Origin: an uncultured Verrucomicrobia subdivision 3 bacterium
GTDB taxonomy: Bacteria > Verrucomicrobiota > Verrucomicrobiia > Limisphaerales > UBA11358
DNA length: 35,490 nt
Direction: 5' to 3'
Assembly: GCA_903842235.1 (NCBI GenBank)
Contig: CAIMLG010000039.1
Coordinates: 1-35,490, forward strand
Position 1 is the stretch's first letter. The number at the start of each line of letters is the position of its first letter. Position numbers and translations under genes: made by a program. Positions 12,159 through 21,373 of the stretch are shown piece by piece. Under the pieces are notes generated by a model that worked only from the letters and a program-made list of their open reading frames with translations, did not search any database and had not been told where the DNA came from.

Positions 12159-12917
12159 TTATTTTTCACGGTGGAAGTCGGCGTTTAAAAAGCTTTGCAC
12201 GAGCGGATCCTGGAAGTTTTTCACTTCCTCCGGCGTGCCAATGGTCAAAATGCGGCCCTCGCCAATGACGGCAATGCGATCCGCCACGCCAAACGCCAAG
12301 TCGCGGTCGTGGGAGACGACGATCGACGTGACGCCAATGCGGCGCTGAAGGTCGAGAATTTCGTTGCCGATCACCACGGCGGACACCGGGTCCAGTTCGC
12401 TGGTCGGTTCATCGTAGAGAATCAACTGGGGGTCAATGACCAGGGCGCGGGCGATGGCGGCGCGTTTTTTCATGCCGCCGGAGAGCTCGGAAGGCATTTT
12501 GTGCAGGACGTCATTAAGCCCGACATCCGCCAGTTTTTCGCCGACGATCCGTTCGATTTCCTCCGGTGATTTCAACTGATGCTCGGCCAGATACAGGCCG
12601 ACATTTTCGCCGACGGTGAGCGAATTGAGCAGCGCGCCGGATTGGAACACCAGCGCCATGCGGTATTTGGCAGCCGTTTCCGGCTTGGAAATGTGGTCGC
12701 CGTTGACGAGAATTTCGCCGGCATCCGGGGTTTCCAAACCAATGAGGTGCTTGAGTAAAACACTTTTGCCGCTGCCGCTGGGCCCCATGATGACGAAAAT
12801 TTCGCCGGGCCGGACCGCGAAATCAATGCCCTTGAGCACTTCCTGGCCGACAAAGCTTTTCCGCAGACCCCGGACGATGAGGTCGACGCCTTGAGTGGAT
12901 GGTCGGGAGCGGTTCAT
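12159..12917 (-). CDS. mlaF: MlaF-family ABC transporter ATPase
   Basis: This cytoplasmic ATPase of the Mla-type lipid transporter has 252 residues. Visible motifs are Walker A GPSGSGKS (45-52), Q-loop FQSGALLNSLTVGENV (91 onward), signature LSGGMKKR (145-152), Walker B LILYDE (165-170) followed by PTSELDP, and the H-loop VSHDRD near 200. The SGGMKKR variant and GALLNSLTV are typical of MlaF rather than general importers. Its start overlaps the mlaE stop by 4 nt (ATGA), and mlaD follows after 12 nt, so the three are surely co-transcribed. Confidence 0.95.
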   Translation of the reverse strand: MNRSRPSTQGVDLIVRGLRKSFVGQEVLKGIDFAVRPGEIFVIMGPSGSGKSVLLKHLIGLETPDAGEILVNGDHISKPETAAKYRMALVFQSGALLNSLTVGENVGLYLAEHQLKSPEEIERIVGEKLADVGLNDVLHKMPSELSGGMKKRAAIARALVIDPQLILYDEPTSELDPVSAVVIGNEILDLQRRIGVTSIVVSHDRDLAFGVADRIAVIGEGRILTIGTPEEVKNFQDPLVQSFLNADFHREK

Positions 12918-13651
12918 TTCAGCAGGAGGCGGGTGAGGAGATAATCAAAAATCACGATGAGCACGATGGAATTGACCACCGCCTTGGTCACCGAGCGGCC
13001 GATGCCGCGCGGGCCGCCAATGGTGGTCAACCCCTGATGGCAGGAAACCGTGCCGATAATCAGCGCAAAGCAAAAGCTCTTGAACACGCCGTTGGCCACA
13101 TCTTTCAACTCCACGATGTCCTTCAAATTGGCGAAGAATACGCGAAACGGGATATCCATCGCGTGATTGTAGTTGGCCACCACCGCGCCGCCGAACCAGC
13201 CGACCAGCACAGAAAACACGACCAGCAGCGGCAGGGCAAACGCAATGGCCAGAATCCGCGGCAGTACCAGATAATGCACCGGGTTGATGTTCATGGTACG
13301 CAGCGCATCCACTTCCTGATAAACCGCCATGGAGCCGATTTCCGCCGCCATGGCGGACCCGATCCGGCCGGCGATCAGGATCGCCATCATCACCGGTGCC
13401 AGTTCCTTGGCAATCGCCAGGCCAACCACGCCGCCGACCGCGCTGGCCAGGCTGCGTTCCACCAGCGCCGGGCCGAAATTTAAGGCGATGACGCCGCCGA
13501 TGAAAAACGACAGCACGCAGACCATCAGCAGGCTGGCGTTGCCGATTTCAAAAAACTGGTCATACACCTTCTGCCGCTGCCGCCACGTCTGCGGCAAGGC
13601 CAGCAGTGTGCGCCAGAACAGAAGCATGATTTCGCCGATGTTTTTAAACAT
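12914..13651 (-). CDS. mlaE: MlaE-family ABC permease
   Basis: This inner-membrane permease of the MCE transporter has 245 residues with five or six hydrophobic helices. Family landmarks are FFIGGVIALNFG (about 46-57), the conserved cytoplasmic loop GRIGSAMAAEIGSM followed by VYQEVDALRTMNINP, and VLPRILAIAFALPLL. Near the C-terminus GTVSCHQGLTTIGGPRGIG precedes the last helix. It overlaps mlaF by 4 nt. The gene upstream, encoding a WPxF-repeat protein, ends only 17 nt away, suggesting one operon. Confidence 0.93.
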   Translation of the reverse strand: MFKNIGEIMLLFWRTLLALPQTWRQRQKVYDQFFEIGNASLLMVCVLSFFIGGVIALNFGPALVERSLASAVGGVVGLAIAKELAPVMMAILIAGRIGSAMAAEIGSMAVYQEVDALRTMNINPVHYLVLPRILAIAFALPLLVVFSVLVGWFGGAVVANYNHAMDIPFRVFFANLKDIVELKDVANGVFKSFCFALIIGTVSCHQGLTTIGGPRGIGRSVTKAVVNSIVLIVIFDYLLTRLLLK

Positions 13652-13668
13652 AGTAATTCAGGCGCGAT

Positions 13669-15126
13669 TCATTGGGCGGCGGCCGGCGTTCGCGAAACCG
13701 TGACGTAAAACAGCTTCGTCCGCCGCTGATTTCCCTCGGATTGATACTGGAAAAGGCCGAACAGGAGCGAGACTTTTTTGTGATTCGGTCCCCCCTCGCG
13801 CCGATACAAATTCCACAGCATCGACTGGCTGGCTGCGCCGGTTTTCGCGTTGGTTTCTGTGCGCCAGAGCGACCAGAGCGGTGACCAATTGCGTTCAATG
13901 CCCGGGTTGTCCGGCACGAGCGGTTCCAGCAGTGCAAGCACTTGCAGACGTCGATTGCCGGCCAGGTCGCGGTGCCAGGTGAAGAATGGCCACATATCCA
14001 ACCGGCCTTTTTGGGCACCGGTCTGGGTGTTTTTTTCGGTCATCCTGGAATATAAATAAAACATCACCCGCGTCCGCTGTTGGTCCAGGGGATCGACGTG
14101 CGTGCGGTGATACGCATAAAGCGGCCACAGATACGAGTCGCTTTCCTTGATGGCGTTGCGCGAGCGGCTGAACAGCGGGAAAATGCGGTCAGTGGTCTTG
14201 CCTTCGCCCCGTGTGAAAATGACAAACGGCCAAGGTCCCTGCCATTCGCGGTATTTTTTCTCCCGGTCGTCAATCCAAGTGAAGATCGGCCACAGCACGG
14301 AAGTGTCATCGCGCTGGGGCGACCGCGAATAGGCATAGAAGGGAATGGCGGCGCGGAATTTCTCCGGATTATCAGTGCCGATACCAGTGTCTTGCTGGAG
14401 GTGCAGCGGCCAGAGCACAAAGGATTTGTCATGGCCGGCGACCAACTCCACGTCGCCAAAGCCATTGGTGTGCATGGTGATGTCCTTGTGCTCTCTCCCG
14501 ACGAAGGGCCACAACTGCCAACCGTCCAAGCCGTCACCGTGCCGGAGGTGCACAAAGGGATAAACGTAATTATCGGTAATGACGTCGCGTTTGCGGGTTT
14601 CGCCGAAAATTGGAAACATCACAAAATACATCTCGTCCTTGAACAACCGGTCTTTGAGGTGGCCGTAAAAGGGGAAATAGGCGGTGTAATTCAGGTTGGT
14701 ATCCGCCAATGAGCGCTGCGAGAAATAGAGCGGGAAGAGCGTGAGCCGTTTTTTCTTGGCGCCATTTTGCTCTTGGCCACCGGACGTGCTGATGAGCTGG
14801 CCGAATTGCCAGCGCCGTTCCTCTTCATAGCGGATATAGGTCAGCACTGGATAAAGAAAATCATCTTCGTGCGCCGCCACATCCGGCTTTTTGGTGCAGG
14901 AATAAAACGGCGGAATGGCCCAAGTCGTCTCGGTTTCCACTTGCTGTGAATAATAAAAAGGTCCCGCCGCTTCGGTGCGCCAGCCGTCATCGAGCGTTAA
15001 ACCGAAGCGATCCCAAATAAATCCATATTCTCCCGCGATCAGGCGGGTGGAAAATCCAAAATAAAGACCCATCGTGATCAATAAAGCCAAAAACCGGCCC
15101 CCCGCACCAATGGTGCGTAATCTCAT
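13669..15126 (-). CDS. Unrecognised secreted protein built of WPxF/FPLY repeats
   Basis: I do not recognise a named family with certainty. The protein (485 residues from ATG 15126) has a hydrophobic N-terminal segment ending near STRLIAG that looks like a signal peptide. The rest contains about 15 short repeats, each with an aromatic-Pro-aromatic strand followed by charged turns. Examples are LFPLYFSQR, YFPFYGHL, MFPIFGE, VYPFVHLR, LWPFVGRE, LWPLHLQQ, AIPFYAYSR, LWPIFTWID, IFPLFSRSR, LWPLYAYHR and MWPFFTWHR, at 25-40 residue spacing. This suggests a beta-solenoid or outer-membrane beta structure (inference). ATG 15126 is preceded by AAGGA at good spacing; an in-frame GTG at 15162 lacks this. 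It sits between an MMPL exporter and mlaEFD, so a role in lipid traffic across the envelope is plausible. Confidence 0.7.
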   Translation of the reverse strand: MRLRTIGAGGRFLALLITMGLYFGFSTRLIAGEYGFIWDRFGLTLDDGWRTEAAGPFYYSQQVETETTWAIPPFYSCTKKPDVAAHEDDFLYPVLTYIRYEEERRWQFGQLISTSGGQEQNGAKKKRLTLFPLYFSQRSLADTNLNYTAYFPFYGHLKDRLFKDEMYFVMFPIFGETRKRDVITDNYVYPFVHLRHGDGLDGWQLWPFVGREHKDITMHTNGFGDVELVAGHDKSFVLWPLHLQQDTGIGTDNPEKFRAAIPFYAYSRSPQRDDTSVLWPIFTWIDDREKKYREWQGPWPFVIFTRGEGKTTDRIFPLFSRSRNAIKESDSYLWPLYAYHRTHVDPLDQQRTRVMFYLYSRMTEKNTQTGAQKGRLDMWPFFTWHRDLAGNRRLQVLALLEPLVPDNPGIERNWSPLWSLWRTETNAKTGAASQSMLWNLYRREGGPNHKKVSLLFGLFQYQSEGNQRRTKLFYVTVSRTPAAAQ

Positions 15127-15235
15127 GGAATAAATCCTTATCGTTAACGGCTTTTTCTTCACGCCGGTTCTTCTGCTAGATGGCCCGTATTTAACATTGA
15201 GATTGACTTCATGGCATTTTATTTTATTTTCTTAT

Positions 15236-18025
15236 TCACTTGAGGTTTGTTTTTACCTCGGTTCCTCCTGACCCCGGTGCCGACGATCTGTTGGCACTGG
15301 GTTCTTTTATTAAAGGCTTCCACCGTCCCAGCAAATTCAGCAAGGCTGGCAAAAACGTCAATGCCGCAATCATGCAGGTGGCAATCCCCACGGCCATGAT
15401 GAAGCCCAGGCTGTGAATGCCGCGATGCTTCGCCAAAATCAGGCTGCCGAATCCCGCGATGGCCGTCAAGCCCGACACCAGCACCGCCTTGCCCGTGCTG
15501 CGCGCCAAAATGCTGGGCGTGCGCTCCTCGGCATAACGGTTTAGGATGTGAATCCCGTTCGTCACGCCGATGCCGATCACCAGCGGGAGCGTCATGATGT
15601 TTGCCGGATTAAACGGCACGCCCTGCCAGCCCATCAGCCCGACCAGCCACAGCGTCCCGATGCCCACCGGAATCAGCGCCAACACCACCGCCCCCAAGCT
15701 GCGGAAATGAAACAACACCATGAACGCAATGGCAATCAGCGAATACCACGCCGCCGTGATGTAGCTGTCCTTGAGTTGGTTCGTGTAGTGAAACAATTGC
15801 ACCGGCGTGCCGGTAATGAGCGGTCGTCCCGTATCCTTGGGATCGAGCGCCGTGCCGAGCGCAGCAATGAATTCCTGCTGGTTTTCCCGCTGCCAGACAT
15901 CCTTTTTCGGATACACCTGCAGGAGAAATTTGCCGGTCGCGCCCACAAACCGGTCGCGCAAGGCCGCCGGCAAATCCTCGATGCGCAGCGGCGCGCGGTC
16001 ATCCTGCCGCTGCATTGCCTGAAACGTCTCGCGCAAATCCTCAAACAACGCCTGTTGAAAATGCCCCAGCTTGTCGGCGTGTTCCGCCAGGGCGGCCCGG
16101 TCGCCCGCCAGCATCGCCTTGCGCAAATTTTGAATGGTGCGTTGCAGTGACAAAAATTGCTGTGCCAGAGCGGGCTCATTGGTGCCGATGTCCGCGCGGG
16201 CCAGGCCGATGTAGCCGGCGAAGGAATACAGCGTCCGGCTCAACGCCTCCACATCCGCCGGCCGCAGATCCGGCGCGGCAAACGCGAGCGGCGCGGTGAG
16301 GTTTTTAATTTCTGCAATGAGCCGCAGCTTGGCGTTTTGATCTTCATGCAGGTAGCCGGCCATGGATTGCACGTCCGCCACCACATTCGTCAGCGGGCGG
16401 ATTTTTTCCTCCAGCCGCACCGCCTCGTCCAGGTTGTCCGCCACCACGGCGGCGAACAGCACGGATTTATCGGCTGAATCAATCAGCTTTTGCTCGCAGA
16501 GCACCGCCGGCAGGCGCGCGCTCTGCATGTTCAGCAAATTGTAATCAAAATAGACCTTGTGCAGTTGCGAGGCGGCCAGAATACAGGTCACGACTATGAT
16601 CCCAGTCACCAGTCCGGGGCGCTGGAGCCACAGGCCTTCAATCCGCGCCCGCCGGGTGTCTTCCTTAATCTGATGGTCAATGGCGTTCTGTCGCCCGCGC
16701 AGCAGCAGCGCCGGCAACATCGTCATCATCGGAATAAAGCAGATCACCAGCCCGCCGCCGCAGATGATGCCCATCTCGCGGATGCCCTTGAAATCCGTGA
16801 ACGCCATTGCCAGAAACGCGCCCGCTGTGGTCAGGGCGCCGGTGAAAATGCCCTGGCCCGTGTAAACCATCGCCTTGGTGATCGCTTGTTCCTCGGTTTT
16901 GCCATGATGAAGCTCCTCCTCGTAGCGCGTGATGAGATGCACGCCGTAATCAATCGCCAGCCCGATCAACATCGGCAAGAAAGTGATTGTCAAAATGTTC
17001 AGGTGCCCGATCGCCAGCGTGGCGAAGCCGATGGAATAGGCCAGGCCGACCAGCAAACAAGCGGTGGCCTTGATCGGCCGCCCGGTTTCGTTGTAGCCAT
17101 AAATAAAGATCAAGGCGCAGAGGATGAGCGACACGATACAGGCCAGGGTGGTGTCGCTCTGCGATTGCTCCATTTCATCGTTTTCCAGCACCGGCTCGCC
17201 GGTCAGGCCGGCGTTCACCCCGGAAACCTCCGCCTTGGTTTCATGGACCAACTGGCGCATGCGCACCACGGCGGCGGCATTGACTTCATTGCTGGGCGCG
17301 TGGGCGGTGACGAGGAAAATCTTGCCGTGGTTGAAGGTGATATAAGTGGCGGCCGTGGCTTCGTCGCCGGCATCAAACAATGCGGTGACGCCCGGGGAGG
17401 GCGGGGTGCCGGGGCGTTCAAAACTTTCCCGCGCCTGCTTGAGCATCCGTTCCAGCGCCGGCAGGGATTTGATGAGCGAATCCGTCTGCGCATTTTGCTC
17501 GCGGGGCGCCGTGCGGAACTCGGTATTCACCAGCTCAAAAATGGAAACCAGATTGGTTGTCTGCGAGAATTTCTTAATGAAGGGAATTTCGTCCTTCAGC
17601 GTGTCGCGCAGGCTGATCAGGTCGCTTTCCGGCACGAACAGCAGCGCCTTGTTGCCCATCATGGCCAGGTCACCTTTGTAAAAAACATCCTCAAACAGTC
17701 CGTTTGTCTCCGCCGTCAGCCGGGACCCAAGCCGCTCGACGAACTGCCGATTCTTCTCGATGTTCTCGCTTTCCACGACCACCACCAAGTCGTTCTGCTG
17801 GGGGAATTCCTTGAGAAATTCGAGGTAATTGTGGTGATACCGCTGGTTGTTGCCCACTAGGTTGTCGCGACTGGTGTCGAACGTGAGATACTTGACCGTG
17901 AAGAGGAGGCATAGGCCGAACAGCACCACCTGCGGCCAGATGAACCAGCGCGGATGCCGGCACACCACCGCCGCCAGCCGGGCTAGCAGCCGCGCGAGAA
18001 AACTTTCTGGACTTAACGCCTTCAT
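15236..18025 (-). CDS. MMPL/RND-family exporter (HpnN-like)
   Basis: This 929-residue transporter has two-fold symmetric RND architecture. The first helix (about 28-48) is followed by a large periplasmic loop, and five helices lie at about 290-440. The second-half first helix is near 470-490, followed by another periplasmic loop, with five helices at about 755-905. Landmarks are LPMLIGLAIDYGVHLITRYEEE in the first half and TLPLVIGIGVTNGIHILNR in the second, the paired motif of MMPL/HpnN transporters that move hopanoids or other lipids. The missing TolC/adaptor genes fit this class. It lies 7 nt downstream of the YbjQ gene and 109 nt upstream of the repeat-protein gene. The substrate is inferred only by family and context. 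Confidence 0.85.
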   Translation of the reverse strand: MKALSPESFLARLLARLAAVVCRHPRWFIWPQVVLFGLCLLFTVKYLTFDTSRDNLVGNNQRYHHNYLEFLKEFPQQNDLVVVVESENIEKNRQFVERLGSRLTAETNGLFEDVFYKGDLAMMGNKALLFVPESDLISLRDTLKDEIPFIKKFSQTTNLVSIFELVNTEFRTAPREQNAQTDSLIKSLPALERMLKQARESFERPGTPPSPGVTALFDAGDEATAATYITFNHGKIFLVTAHAPSNEVNAAAVVRMRQLVHETKAEVSGVNAGLTGEPVLENDEMEQSQSDTTLACIVSLILCALIFIYGYNETGRPIKATACLLVGLAYSIGFATLAIGHLNILTITFLPMLIGLAIDYGVHLITRYEEELHHGKTEEQAITKAMVYTGQGIFTGALTTAGAFLAMAFTDFKGIREMGIICGGGLVICFIPMMTMLPALLLRGRQNAIDHQIKEDTRRARIEGLWLQRPGLVTGIIVVTCILAASQLHKVYFDYNLLNMQSARLPAVLCEQKLIDSADKSVLFAAVVADNLDEAVRLEEKIRPLTNVVADVQSMAGYLHEDQNAKLRLIAEIKNLTAPLAFAAPDLRPADVEALSRTLYSFAGYIGLARADIGTNEPALAQQFLSLQRTIQNLRKAMLAGDRAALAEHADKLGHFQQALFEDLRETFQAMQRQDDRAPLRIEDLPAALRDRFVGATGKFLLQVYPKKDVWQRENQQEFIAALGTALDPKDTGRPLITGTPVQLFHYTNQLKDSYITAAWYSLIAIAFMVLFHFRSLGAVVLALIPVGIGTLWLVGLMGWQGVPFNPANIMTLPLVIGIGVTNGIHILNRYAEERTPSILARSTGKAVLVSGLTAIAGFGSLILAKHRGIHSLGFIMAVGIATCMIAALTFLPALLNLLGRWKPLIKEPSANRSSAPGSGGTEVKTNLK

Positions 18026-18032
18026 CCCCGGC

Positions 18033-18371
18033 TCAGGCCGTTTTCTCCACCGTCACCGCCGTGCCGTAGCACAGCACCTCCGTGATGCCGGCCGCGAGCT
18101 CGGTGGCGTCGTAGCGCACCCCCACCACGGCGTTCGCGCCCAGTTGGCCGGCGTGCGTGAGCATCTGATTGAACGCATCTTCGCGGGTGCGTTCGCACAG
18201 GCTGGTGTAGAGCGAGATGTTGCCGCCGAAAATACTTTGGATCCCTGCGCCGAAGTTGCCCACGATGGAGCGGGACCGGACCACAATGCCCCGCACGACG
18301 CCAAACGATTTCAAGACTCGATAGCCCGGCAGTTCAAACGTCGTGGTCGTCAGTGGATGCGTCATACTCAT
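18033..18371 (-). CDS. YbjQ family protein (UPF0145)
   Basis: This cytoplasmic protein of 112 residues belongs to the YbjQ/UPF0145 family, which forms pentamers and has been called a heavy-metal-binding domain without a firm function. Family features: an N-terminal strand [20 protein letters not shown], the segment [18 protein letters not shown], then [16 protein letters not shown] and a final [11 protein letters not shown] strand. ATG 18371 is chosen; a second ATG lies two codons later, and the in-frame extension upstream has no family match. It is followed after 7 nt by the MMPL exporter and probably shares its transcript. Confidence 0.85.
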   Translation of the reverse strand: MSMTHPLTTTTFELPGYRVLKSFGVVRGIVVRSRSIVGNFGAGIQSIFGGNISLYTSLCERTREDAFNQMLTHAGQLGANAVVGVRYDATELAAGITEVLCYGTAVTVEKTA

Positions 18372-18457
18372 GGAACCTAGATTGAACACCACGCCGCATG
18401 TCTGCAAAAGCAAATTAGCTCGGGAACAAACCGGCCTTTGATCGCCGTCCGGCCGGA

Positions 18458-19750
18458 TTACGGCAGCACCGGCGTGGCGTCGATCTCCATTTGATTCGTG
18501 GCATCCACCGTGACGGTGCCCGTGATGCGCGAATTGGCGAACCAGCCCGCCGCCTGGCCGTCGGTCGCCGGTCTCAGATCTTTTTGGGCCGCCGATTGCA
18601 TTTGCCCCATCGCCGGGGCGGACTGCATCAAATTGCCGGCAAACACGACGTTTTGCTTGGAGGTGCGATTTTGCCCGGCCACGCGGAAGGCCATATTTTG
18701 GGCCAGGCTGGCATTATTTGCGACTTGGTTGACCGCTGGCGTTACGGCGGCAACTTGCTGCCCGGAGGCACCCGCCGCATTTTGCACGTTGGTCGGCTCC
18801 GGCTGGAGCGAACCCTGATAAACCGAGCCGTCGCGATCCACGATCACCACGGCGTTGCCATTTTGCTGAAATTCAAAGGACGCCAATACCGGCGGCTTTG
18901 TCGCCGGGGCCACGGTTTGGGTGAACCGCTGCGAATTGGAAATATTATTCTGACTCAGCGGGGCGGGTTCCGCCCGGCCAAACGTCTGAAAGGCCAGCCG
19001 GTTTTGGGCGGTTGGCTGGTGATCCGCCACGGAGCCCGCTTCCGGCGCGGCGGCCGCATCTTTGAATCTCACTCCGCCATTCGCGTTCCCTGCCAAGCCG
19101 AGGGCGCGGGCGTCGTGCGCCGGGCTTCCCGCCCCTTCGCCGGGCGCCGCCGCCGGGGCGGGACGATTTGCAGCCACCGAAGTTGATGCCACAGTTGCGG
19201 GTGCAATTTTAGCCCGCTCCGCCGCCGCCAGCCGCAGCGCCGGGCTGGGGCGGCCGGTTGCTGCGAATTTATCCGCGTCGGTGGCTTGAACGCGGCTCTT
19301 GGTCATTAAGCCAGTCGAACCTGTTTTGACCGCCAGCGCGGTCGCAGGGGCAGGATTGTCTTTGGCTTGTGAAACACTGAACGCCTCAGCCAGCTTGCCG
19401 TTCCTATCCGCCGCCGCAGTTGGTGCCGCCATTTCGTCTTTTGGGGACTGATTCAAGGCCAATACGGTGGGTGACTGCATCTTAGCCGTGGGGAAAATCG
19501 GCCACAGCAGCAACGTTCCCACGAGGATCGCCACCGTCAGGCTGGCCGGCACCAGCCACCGCTGCCGCAACCATTGCCAAAAGGAAAACGAGGCGGCGGC
19601 GGCTTGGGGTGCTTCTGTCTGCTGGCGCGCCACTTCGCCCTGCAACAGCCGGCGGGTGGCGGGATGCAATTCAAACGCCTTCCCCGCCGCCTTGCGGCGC
19701 TGGTTGGCGCTGGCGCGCAGCAACTTTTCAATTTTGCGTTCCGGTTCCAT
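18458..19750 (-). CDS. Membrane partner of ECF sigma factor (anti-sigma-like)
   Basis: This 430-residue single-pass membrane protein directly follows an ECF sigma gene (7 nt gap), the normal place of an anti-sigma factor. The N-terminal 70 residues are charged and contain [15 protein letters not shown]. One transmembrane helix lies at about 75-95 ([21 protein letters not shown]). The remaining 330 residues are rich in Ala, Gln, Asn, Pro and Thr, probably flexible and outside the cytoplasm. The end ([19 protein letters not shown]) looks like a short folded strand pair. No zinc-binding HxxxCxxC motif of the ZAS type is seen. The role is inferred from position; direct sensing by the long extracytoplasmic part is possible. 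Confidence 0.55.
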   Translation of the reverse strand: MEPERKIEKLLRASANQRRKAAGKAFELHPATRRLLQGEVARQQTEAPQAAAASFSFWQWLRQRWLVPASLTVAILVGTLLLWPIFPTAKMQSPTVLALNQSPKDEMAAPTAAADRNGKLAEAFSVSQAKDNPAPATALAVKTGSTGLMTKSRVQATDADKFAATGRPSPALRLAAAERAKIAPATVASTSVAANRPAPAAAPGEGAGSPAHDARALGLAGNANGGVRFKDAAAAPEAGSVADHQPTAQNRLAFQTFGRAEPAPLSQNNISNSQRFTQTVAPATKPPVLASFEFQQNGNAVVIVDRDGSVYQGSLQPEPTNVQNAAGASGQQVAAVTPAVNQVANNASLAQNMAFRVAGQNRTSKQNVVFAGNLMQSAPAMGQMQSAAQKDLRPATDGQAAGWFANSRITGTVTVDATNQMEIDATPVLP

Positions 19751-19757
19751 GCGTTTG

Positions 19758-20396
19758 TCAGTTAATTGGACGGGAAAAATCCGAATTTTCCCGCATAAAT
19801 ATTTTGCGGGCGATGGCTTCGAGCCGGTCTAGGCATTTGCTCAGGCGTGAACTGACCGTCTTCGGGTTCAGCTTCAGCGCGGCGCTCAATTCCTCATAGC
19901 TCAAGTCGCCGAAGTAGCGTAGCTCCACGATTTCGCGGCACGGTTCGCCCAATTGTTCCAGTGCTTCCCGCACCAAGCCGCTGGCTTCGGCCTGCATCAG
20001 AAAGTCAGCCGGGCTGGGCAACTCCGCGGGCGGATCGGGCGTCAGGCCGGTTTCGGGATTTTCCGCCTGAAGGGAAATTGTCGCCTGGCCGCCCCCGCGC
20101 TTGACGGCATTGCGCTTTTCCCGGTAATCGCGCGCCTTGTTGCTGGCAATGCGGAAAATCCACGTCTGCAACTGGCTTTCGCCCTGAAATGAGTCGAGGC
20201 TTTTGATGACCGCGAGAAAGGTCTCCTGGCAGATTTCCTCGGCATCTTCCACGGTGAAATCGGAAGCGAGCTGGAAAATGAAGCGCCCGGTCGCCGCGTA
20301 ATGCGCGTCGAACAATTCATCCCACGCCGCCGCCTCGCCGCGGCGGCAGCGCTGGAGCAATTGCGCTTCCGGATCCACGCCTGAAGGGTATTTCAA
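19758..20396 (-). CDS. ECF RNA polymerase sigma factor
   Basis: This is a sigma-70 family factor with only regions 2 and 4. Region 2 shows AAWDELFDAHYAATGR, then AEEICQETFLAVIKSLDSF and LQTWIFRIASNKARDYREKR. After a linker of about 45 residues, region 4 shows LGEPCREIVELRYFGDLSYEELSAAL and KTVSSRLSKCLDRLE, a helix-turn-helix for the -35 element. No ATG lies at a suitable place. TTG 20396 or GTG 20378 are the likely starts (GTG gives MDPEAQLLQRC), and the true start is uncertain by a few codons. The downstream membrane partner suggests envelope-stress-type control and probable autoregulation. Confidence 0.9.
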   Translation of the reverse strand: MKYPSGVDPEAQLLQRCRRGEAAAWDELFDAHYAATGRFIFQLASDFTVEDAEEICQETFLAVIKSLDSFQGESQLQTWIFRIASNKARDYREKRNAVKRGGGQATISLQAENPETGLTPDPPAELPSPADFLMQAEASGLVREALEQLGEPCREIVELRYFGDLSYEELSAALKLNPKTVSSRLSKCLDRLEAIARKIFMRENSDFSRPIN

Positions 20397-20639
20397 CCCA
20401 CCCGGTTTGAACAGGTTTTCTGCGACGACCGGAAGTTTGAATCCGACTACCGCTGGCCGGAGCCGAAGGGCCACGGCAGTTTTTATTTGAGGGGGTGACT
20501 TGGTGAGCCGTTTGCTGAAGCGGGCGTGGGCGACCAGCCGGGGATTTTGGGCGGCGTTTGAAAACCAGGCTTCATTGCCGTTCGCGGGCCTGGCTTTTTT
20601 GCTTTCGCACCGTGAGCGGCGCTGACACGCTTTGCCCAC
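20397..20639. other. Divergent promoter region between sigma and Dnr-type regulator genes
   Basis: This stretch of about 240 nt should carry promoters for both neighbours. I see no perfect TTGAC-N4-GTCAA site here, so no obvious autoregulation of the Crp-type gene. No ribosome site is evident before ATG 20640. Confidence 0.5.
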
Positions 20640-21362
20640 ATGCCTGCCGCCCTGACCGAACTCAAAAATGCCGCGCTGCTCAATTCCCTGCGGGGCTGCA
20701 GCCTCTTCAGTGGCCTGCCGCCGGAAGACTTGCGCAACCTCGCCGCCATCAGCGTCGTGAAAGCCTGCGCCCAGGATGAATATCTCTTTCGGGAAGGCGA
20801 ACCCTCGCGCGGGTTTTATCTGGTGCTGCGCGGCGCGGTCAGCGTTCATCGCGTCAATGCCGCCGGCAAGGAGCAGGTCATCCATGTCTTTCAGGCGGGC
20901 GAATCGTTTGCCGAAGGGGCGCTGGCGTCCCCCGCCGGATATCCCGCTGACGCCCGCGCCTTGGAATCCTCGCAATTGTTGCTGGTGCAGAAAGCCGGCT
21001 TCCTGACCCTGCTGCGGCGGCAGCCCGAGCTCGCCCTGCGGATGCTGGCGTCCATGAGCGCGCATTTGCGCACCATCATCGGCCAGTTGGAAGACATGAC
21101 CATGAAAGACGTCGAAACCCGCCTGGCGCATTGGCTCATTCAGCGCTGCCCAGACCAGGCCGCCGAAAAACCGGCGACCATCGAACTGAAAACCACCAAG
21201 CGCGTGCTGGCCGCCGAGCTCGGCACGGTGGGCGAGACCTTTTCCCGAACACTGGCCCGGTTCCGTAAACAGAAACTGCTCACGGTCAAGGGCCGGACTG
21301 TCACGATCCTTTCGCCGCGCAAATTGGGCGACCTGCTCCGGCATAATCTCGGCGAAAACTAA
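20640..21362 (+). CDS. Crp/Fnr-family regulator of Dnr/NnrR type
   Basis: The protein has 240 residues. A cyclic-nucleotide-like beta-roll (about 20-130, with LVLRGAVSVHRVNAAGKEQVIHVF-like strands and GESFAEGAL) is joined by the long dimer helix (LLRRQPELALRMLASMSAHL). A winged helix-turn-helix at about 170-235 follows. The recognition helix reads GETFSRTLARF, with E199, S202 and R203 forming the ExxSR motif that reads TTGA half-sites in FNR, DNR and NnrR. Only scattered cysteines are present, so the four-Cys FNR iron-sulfur site is absent. A NO- or heme-sensing Dnr-like protein fits better. Two perfect TTGAC-N4-GTCAA sites lie just downstream, before the cupin and hcp genes, supporting a nitrogen-oxide regulon. 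Confidence 0.85.
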   Translation: MPAALTELKNAALLNSLRGCSLFSGLPPEDLRNLAAISVVKACAQDEYLFREGEPSRGFYLVLRGAVSVHRVNAAGKEQVIHVFQAGESFAEGALASPAGYPADARALESSQLLLVQKAGFLTLLRRQPELALRMLASMSAHLRTIIGQLEDMTMKDVETRLAHWLIQRCPDQAAEKPATIELKTTKRVLAAELGTVGETFSRTLARFRKQKLLTVKGRTVTILSPRKLGDLLRHNLGEN

Positions 21363-21373
21363 CCGTCCCGGAT

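Noticed and set aside
16490-17860. 456-codon plus-strand open frame opposite the MMPL exporter
   Set aside because: His/Arg/Gln-rich shadow composition, no ribosome site, and the opposite strand encodes an unmistakable transporter.
20397-21344. Long minus-strand open frame that extends the sigma gene upstream through the Dnr-type regulator
   Set aside because: The extension is antisense to a clear Crp-family gene, has no domain, and is a by-product of GC-rich codon use. Only the last 639 nt encode the sigma factor.
20640-21362. Oxygen-sensing FNR
   Set aside because: The N-terminal cysteine set for the [4Fe-4S] cluster is missing, although the DNA-reading motif is FNR-like.
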